A DNA stretch of 64,000 nucleotides from Oscillospiraceae bacterium (GTDB lineage Bacteria; Bacillota; Clostridia; Oscillospirales; Ruminococcaceae), in the NCBI GenBank assembly GCA_004555865.1, contig SFJO01000003.1, positions 1 through 64,000 on the forward strand. Direction: 5' to 3'. Of this stretch, positions 59,515 through 64,000 are shown piece by piece. The notes below the pieces were generated by a model. That model made no database searches, was not told where the DNA came from, and saw nothing but the letters and a program-made list of their open reading frames with translations. Positions within the stretch are counted from its first letter, which is position 1, and each line of letters starts with the position of its first letter. The position numbers and the translations under genes are program-made.

Positions 59515-61551
59515 TCATTCCTCCATCATCGCCCGCAGCACCGGGGCGCTGGTCAGGTCCTTTTTCTCTTTGGTGGGCACCAGAACGTACCGGCGTGTGC
59601 CCTCGGTCTCTTCCACCGCAATCAGGTTCAGCTCGGTCAGCGCTTCCAGGCTCACAAGCGTTTTGCCCGTCTGCTGCGGGCCCATGCAGGCAAACAGCGG
59701 CTGCAGGTCGTTTGCATCCACCCGGCCGCTGCGCAGCTGGCGGTACAGGGCCACGGTGTCGTCCCGCTCGGGCTTCAGCAGGGTGCGCTGCTGCCCATCC
59801 AGATGGGCACCGCTGCGCCATGCCTCATACAGGGCCGCCTGACGTGCCGGCTCATTTCCCAGCCCCGCCGGGCGAAGTTCCCGGGCGCGGCCGGAGACCA
59901 TCGGCCCGTTGCGGCCCTCATAAACCGAAAAGCTCACCGCCGCGTCCACCCGGTCGCCAGGCTGATAAGGGATGTTGGCTGGAGCCACGCCGAAGCAGGC
60001 CAGATACAGCCCCGCGGTGCCCTGCCGCAACCGCACCCGGCTGTGGCGGCCATCGCCCATGGGATACACCCCGTCCACAATGGCGTTTTCCACCAGGAAC
60101 AGCGGGGCCGGGTTGCCGTGACCGCAGGGGGCCAGATAGTCCAGTCCCTGCACCTCTTCCACCGTCACCTCATCCAGCCGCACCGGCACATCCAGCCGCA
60201 GGGGCGGCTGCTGGGGCAGCGGGTAGGTTTTGGCGGCCCAGGCGTTGATCTGCTGCCGGAAGGCCTCCAGATTCTCTCTCCGGATGGAAAGCCCGGCCGC
60301 CAGGGCATGGCCGCCGAAACGCACCAGCAACTCCTGACAGGCCGAGATGGCCTGGTGCAGGTGGAAGCCCTCAATGCTGCGGCCGCTGCCCTTGCCCTCG
60401 TCTCCCTGCATGGAAATGACGATGGCCGGGCGGCCGTAGCGCTCCACCAGACGGCTGGCCACAATTCCGGTCACGCCTGGATGGAAGGCATCGCCCCACA
60501 CCACCAGCACCCGGTCGTTCTTCCGGGCGGGGTCGGCATCCAACTGCTCATTCACCCGGGCCAGGATCTCCTGCTCCGCGTTCTGCCGGTCCTGATTGCA
60601 CTGGTTCAGCCGGGCGGCCAGATCGGCTGCCCGCTCGGCATCCTCGCACAGCAACAGCTGCAGCGCCAGGGCGGCGCTGTCCATCCGGCCGGCCGCGTTC
60701 AGGCGCGGGGCCAGCGTGTAGCTGACGGTATCCGCCGTCACCGTTCGCCCGCCCATACCGCTGACTTCCAGCAGGGCCTCAATGCCCGGCCGCCCGGAAT
60801 TCTGCAACGCTTCCAGCCCGCGGCGCACCAACGTGCGGTTTTCCCCGGTCAGGTCCATCACGTCCGCCACCGTTCCGATGGCCGCCAGATCGCCGCAGAA
60901 ATCCAGCAGCTCCTCCGGCGGGCAGCCGTCCAGCGCGCAGCACAGCTTGAAGGCCACGCCTGCGCCTGAAAAGCCCTTATACGGGCTTTCATCGTCGGTG
61001 CGCATGGGGTCCACCACTGCGACGGCCTTGGGCAGCTGCCGGGGCGGCAGGTGGTGGTCCGTCACCACCAGGTCAACGCCCAGCTGGGCGGCCAGCTCGG
61101 CCTCGGCCCCGGCGGAAATTCCGTTGTCCACTGTGATGATGAGCCGGTAGCCCTTATCGGCCAGGCTGCGGATGACCTTTTCGGAAAGCCCGTAGCCCTC
61201 CCCTTCCCGGCTGGGCAGCATACAGCGCACATCTGCCCCCATGTTGCGCAGGTGGGAGTAGAGCAGCGCCGTGGCGGTCACGCCGTCCACGTCGTAGTCG
61301 CCGAACACCACCATCTTCTCTTCTTCGTCAATGGCGCGCAGAATGCGCTCCACGGCTTTGTCCATGTCCTTCATGCGCATGGGGTCGGTGAGAGGCACAT
61401 CCTGCCCCAGCAGCCCCATGGCCTTTTCCGGCGTATCCAAGCCGCGGGCGGTCAGCACCCGCGCCAGCAATTTTGGCGCACCGATCTGAGCCGCCAGCTT
61501 TGCTGCAGCCTGCTCATCGGGGCGGTTCACTTGCCAGGCACGGTATGTCAT
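59515..61551 (-). CDS. recJ: Single-stranded-DNA-specific exonuclease RecJ
   Basis: RecJ degrades single-stranded DNA 5' to 3' in repair. The 678-residue protein has DHH motifs GDYDVDG (84-90), TVDNG and TDHH (164-167), then NAAGRMDSA and the DHHA1 motif FGGHALAAGLS. AGGAGG precedes the ATG at 61551. It starts the recJ-rel-dtd-MBL-hemZ-kinase run. Confidence 0.95.
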   Translation of the reverse strand: MTYRAWQVNRPDEQAAAKLAAQIGAPKLLARVLTARGLDTPEKAMGLLGQDVPLTDPMRMKDMDKAVERILRAIDEEEKMVVFGDYDVDGVTATALLYSHLRNMGADVRCMLPSREGEGYGLSEKVIRSLADKGYRLIITVDNGISAGAEAELAAQLGVDLVVTDHHLPPRQLPKAVAVVDPMRTDDESPYKGFSGAGVAFKLCCALDGCPPEELLDFCGDLAAIGTVADVMDLTGENRTLVRRGLEALQNSGRPGIEALLEVSGMGGRTVTADTVSYTLAPRLNAAGRMDSAALALQLLLCEDAERAADLAARLNQCNQDRQNAEQEILARVNEQLDADPARKNDRVLVVWGDAFHPGVTGIVASRLVERYGRPAIVISMQGDEGKGSGRSIEGFHLHQAISACQELLVRFGGHALAAGLSIRRENLEAFRQQINAWAAKTYPLPQQPPLRLDVPVRLDEVTVEEVQGLDYLAPCGHGNPAPLFLVENAIVDGVYPMGDGRHSRVRLRQGTAGLYLACFGVAPANIPYQPGDRVDAAVSFSVYEGRNGPMVSGRARELRPAGLGNEPARQAALYEAWRSGAHLDGQQRTLLKPERDDTVALYRQLRSGRVDANDLQPLFACMGPQQTGKTLVSLEALTELNLIAVEETEGTRRYVLVPTKEKKDLTSAPVLRAMMEE

Positions 61552-61675
61552 CGGATCTGTTCCTCCTGTTGATGCTCACTGAATTTAATAATTCACTAAA
61601 TTTCTTTTCTGATATTTCATCTTTTAGAGCTTCCGGCCTCACCCAAACGCAGCGGCCAACCGCACTACGCAGGGC

Positions 61676-63262
61676 TCAATCTCCGGCCTTGTACCGGCCC
61701 AGAATAGCCCGGGCCACGCGCAGGCCATCCACCGCCGCGCTCATAATGCCGCCGGCGTAGCCTGCACCTTCTCCGCACGGATACAGCCCCGGCAGATCCA
61801 GCGCCTGAAAATCCTCCCCGCGGGGCAGGCGCACCGGGCTGGAAGTTCGCGTCTCCAGACCGGTCAAAATGGCGTCCGGCGCCGTATACCCAGCGATTTT
61901 CCGCTCAAAGGCAGAAAGGCCGGTGCGCATGGTTGCAGCCAGTTCTTCCGGCAGCAGGCTGCCCAGATCATAGGGGGTCACGCCCCGGTCATAGGTGGGC
62001 TGCACCCGGCCGATGGTCAGCCGCCCCTGCCCGGCCAAAAAGCTGGGCACATTCTCCGCCGGGGCCGCATATCCGCCGCCGCCCGCCCGGTAGGCCGCCT
62101 GTTCCAGCCGACGCTGGAAGGCAATGGCCCGGGCCGGGTCCTGATCAAAATCGCGGCCGTCCACACTGACCACCACCGCCGCGTTGGCATTTTTGCCGTC
62201 GCGGGCATGGTAGCTCATTCCGTTGGTGACCACACCGCCCTCTTCGTTGGCCGAAGCCACCACCTGACCGCCCGGGCACATACAGAAGGTGTACACGCAT
62301 CGCCCGCCCACCTGCTGGCTGAGCTGATACTCGCCGTGGGGCAGGGCCGGGTGCCCCGCCGCCTCGTGGTACAGGCTTTCTTCAATGGCGGTCTGCAGGT
62401 GCTCGGCCCGGAAGCCCACCGAGAAGGGCTTGCAGGTAAGGTTCAGGCCGCTTTTTTGCAGCATGGCGAAGGTATCCCGGGCCGAATGCCCCACCGCCAG
62501 CACCAGCACCTCGCAGGGCAGTGTGCCCTCCGTGGTCTCAATGCCCGCAAGGCGCCCGTTTTTCACCGTCAGGCCGGTGAGGGCCGTGTCGAATCGTACC
62601 TCGCCGCCCAGCTGCTCGATCTCCCGCCGGATGGAGGCAATGACCTGCCGCAGCAGATCGGTGCCCACATGGGGCTTCTGCCGGATGGCGATTTCCGCTG
62701 GGGCGCCGTGCTGCAGAAAGGTCTCGGTGACAAAGCCGCACAGCTCATCCCCAATGCGGGTGGTGAGCTTTCCGTCCGAGAAGGTACCGGCGCCGCCTTC
62801 GCCGAACTGGATGTTGGCGTTGGGGTTCAGCTCGCCGGTGGCGGAAAAGTGCTTCACCGCCTTCACCCGCTCTTCCAGCGCCGGGCCGCGTTCCAGCACC
62901 AGAGGCCGCAGCCCCTGCCGGGCCAGCAGCAGGGCGCAGAACAAGCCCGCCGGCCCAAGGCCGCACACCACCGGACGGGTTTTCAGCGTCTTTTCGCCCT
63001 TTGGCAGGATCAGACGCACCGGTTTGGATACAGCAACGCAGGGCGCAGCCCCAGCGTAAGCCGGTTCCGCACCCTCGTCGTTGAGTGTGATGGCTACGGT
63101 GTACACCAGCACCGGTTTGCGGTGCCGGGCATCCACCGAAATTTTTGCAATGCCGCTCTCCCGCACGGCGGCGGCGGGCAGATGCAGAATGCGCAGCGCC
63201 TCCTGCACCGCCTGCCGCTCCGTACAGGAGAGGGGCAGCCGAATGTTGCGTACCAAAAGCAT
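61676..63262 (-). CDS. FAD-dependent dehydrogenase, COG2509 type
   Basis: The 528-residue protein has an N-terminal domain of about 100 residues, then the FAD-binding loop VVCGLGPAGLFCALLLARQG with VLERG, FGEGGAGTFSDGKL, and the C-terminal GLYPCGEGAGYAGGIMSAA. These match the uncharacterised FAD-dependent dehydrogenases of gut Firmicutes. Substrate is unknown. The ribosome binding site is weak. It follows the CdaR/YbbR gene by 58 bases. Confidence 0.88.
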   Translation of the reverse strand: MLLVRNIRLPLSCTERQAVQEALRILHLPAAAVRESGIAKISVDARHRKPVLVYTVAITLNDEGAEPAYAGAAPCVAVSKPVRLILPKGEKTLKTRPVVCGLGPAGLFCALLLARQGLRPLVLERGPALEERVKAVKHFSATGELNPNANIQFGEGGAGTFSDGKLTTRIGDELCGFVTETFLQHGAPAEIAIRQKPHVGTDLLRQVIASIRREIEQLGGEVRFDTALTGLTVKNGRLAGIETTEGTLPCEVLVLAVGHSARDTFAMLQKSGLNLTCKPFSVGFRAEHLQTAIEESLYHEAAGHPALPHGEYQLSQQVGGRCVYTFCMCPGGQVVASANEEGGVVTNGMSYHARDGKNANAAVVVSVDGRDFDQDPARAIAFQRRLEQAAYRAGGGGYAAPAENVPSFLAGQGRLTIGRVQPTYDRGVTPYDLGSLLPEELAATMRTGLSAFERKIAGYTAPDAILTGLETRTSSPVRLPRGEDFQALDLPGLYPCGEGAGYAGGIMSAAVDGLRVARAILGRYKAGD

Positions 63263-63320
63263 ACTGGGTCTCGTTTCTTTTTATCGTTTCGTGCGCGCCT
63301 TTATCGGCCAAAGCTGCCGC

Positions 63321-64000
63321 TCAGCGCGAGGTGATGTTGCATTCCACCGTGTAGCTGCCCACCGCGAACACCCCGGAGGCCGCCGGCACATAGATCTGCA
63401 CCGTCAAATTCTGTTTGCCCACCGATACCTGAATGTCCTGCGCGTCGATCTGGGCCACCACATTGGAAGCGGACAGCCCCGCAATCTCGTCTTTAGGGCC
63501 GATGAGGGTCACATTGTTGATGCGGGTATTTTCCGGCTCCAGCTGGTAATTGGCGGGCAGATTGATGACCCGGATGTTATCCCGGCTCACGTTCAGCACC
63601 TTCCGAGCCAGATTGGAGGAATCAAAGCTAAGGGTAACGGCCGTCACGTTTTCCTGACTGACGATGTTCTCCGGCAGCTCAATGCTCATGGGCCAATCCT
63701 TATCCAGCTTAAAGGTGCTCAGGTCAAAATAGCCCACCGAAAGGCTCGTCATGGTGGAAATCTGCCGGGACGGTCCGGCCACGGTCAGCGTCTGCTGCGA
63801 CAGGGTGTAAGGCAGCTTGCTCACGTCAAAGCCCGGAGGCGCATTCAGAAAGTCCACCGTCAAGGGCAGATTGGCCAGCTGATACACCGAGAAGCTCACG
63901 CTGGCCCGGTCGGCCGAGGATTCGGCGTATTCCAGCTGAATGGGGTTGCCTTCCTGGTCGGTGTATTCCAGATCCACCTGCACCACGGCACTGTCGGAAA
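63321..64000 (-). CDS. CdaR/YbbR-domain protein, C-terminal part
   Basis: The frame is open to the window edge, so only the C-terminal 226 or so residues are seen. They contain at least two YbbR repeats (VDFLNAPPGFDVSKLPYTLS; LEPENTRINNVTLIGPKDEI), a beta-rich extracytoplasmic fold. In Firmicutes YbbR/CdaR regulates the diadenylate cyclase CdaA, whose gene would be expected just upstream, past position 64000. The end at 63321 is a normal stop. Confidence 0.85.
   Translation of the reverse strand, partial: SDSAVVQVDLEYTDQEGNPIQLEYAESSADRASVSFSVYQLANLPLTVDFLNAPPGFDVSKLPYTLSQQTLTVAGPSRQISTMTSLSVGYFDLSTFKLDKDWPMSIELPENIVSQENVTAVTLSFDSSNLARKVLNVSRDNIRVINLPANYQLEPENTRINNVTLIGPKDEIAGLSASNVVAQIDAQDIQVSVGKQNLTVQIYVPAASGVFAVGSYTVECNITSR

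Noticed and set aside
57025..60969. A 1314-codon plus-strand open frame antisense to rel and recJ
   Set aside because: Both minus-strand genes have complete domain motifs; the antisense frame is His/Gln/Ala-rich with no recognised motif, an effect of high GC at third codon positions. The same applies to antisense frames at 31083-33779, 9519-12041, 12228-14450, 15961-17835 and 36344-38329.

Overview
The window looks like chromosome from a GC-rich, anaerobic gut Clostridia bacterium, most likely an Oscillospiraceae/Ruminococcaceae relative of Faecalibacterium, Gemmiger or Subdoligranulum. The pointers are the SCIFF peptide with its radical-SAM maturase (a Clostridia hallmark), the archaeal-type Asd, HemZ, ThyX, NrdR, an OadB/OadG sodium pump, AGGAGG-type ribosome binding sites, sigma-A promoters, and TPP, lysine and SAM-clan riboswitches. 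The genus is inferred from general resemblance; no search was run. High GC leaves very long open frames antisense to real genes, and these are not listed.

Layout. Positions 1-2.7 kb form the only accessory-looking stretch: tRNA-Leu(GAG), a SAM-clan riboswitch with its own terminator upstream of an orphan 112-residue protein, two divergent broken pepT fragments, and a small monooxygenase. From 2.8 to 20.9 kb lie a thioesterase under a palindromic operator, TPP-riboswitch thiC, a lysA with an out-of-frame deletion, cobO, a manC-manA fusion, thiD, nrdR, a TIM-barrel protein, secDF, an aminotransferase, a uracil permease, and the queA-tgt-yajC run. From 20.9 to 26.1 kb there is a lysine-riboswitch operon (asd, dapA, dapB, a CapA lipoprotein, an ACT-domain protein). 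From 26.2 to 33.6 kb a six-gene minus-strand run holds pcrA, thyX, tmk, an acetyltransferase-like gene, mltG and a U32 peptidase.

From 33.9 to 43.6 kb come sodium-pump subunits, a fructose PTS, a DtxR-type regulator, scfA/scfB, an Orn/Lys/Arg-decarboxylase-fold enzyme and a MATE exporter. From 43.7 to 53.7 kb come a small acidic orphan, gpsA, an SGNH/HAD pair, a CotH-like kinase, a TrpXYZ-like ABC importer and a zinc-ribbon protein. From 53.7 to 64 kb a minus-strand housekeeping series holds recJ, rel, dtd, an MBL hydrolase, hemZ and a uridine-kinase-like gene, preceded by an FAD dehydrogenase and the 3' part of a CdaR/YbbR gene that runs off the end.

Together the genes cover lysine/DAP synthesis (the decarboxylase step is broken in this copy), thiamine pyrimidine synthesis, queuosine tRNA modification, dTMP synthesis, protein export, peptidoglycan and stringent-response functions. 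The most unusual points are the riboswitch-controlled orphan, the lysA and pepT lesions, the triple-domain manC-manA protein, the operator over the thioesterase promoter, and the acidic cysteine-containing orphan after gpsA.
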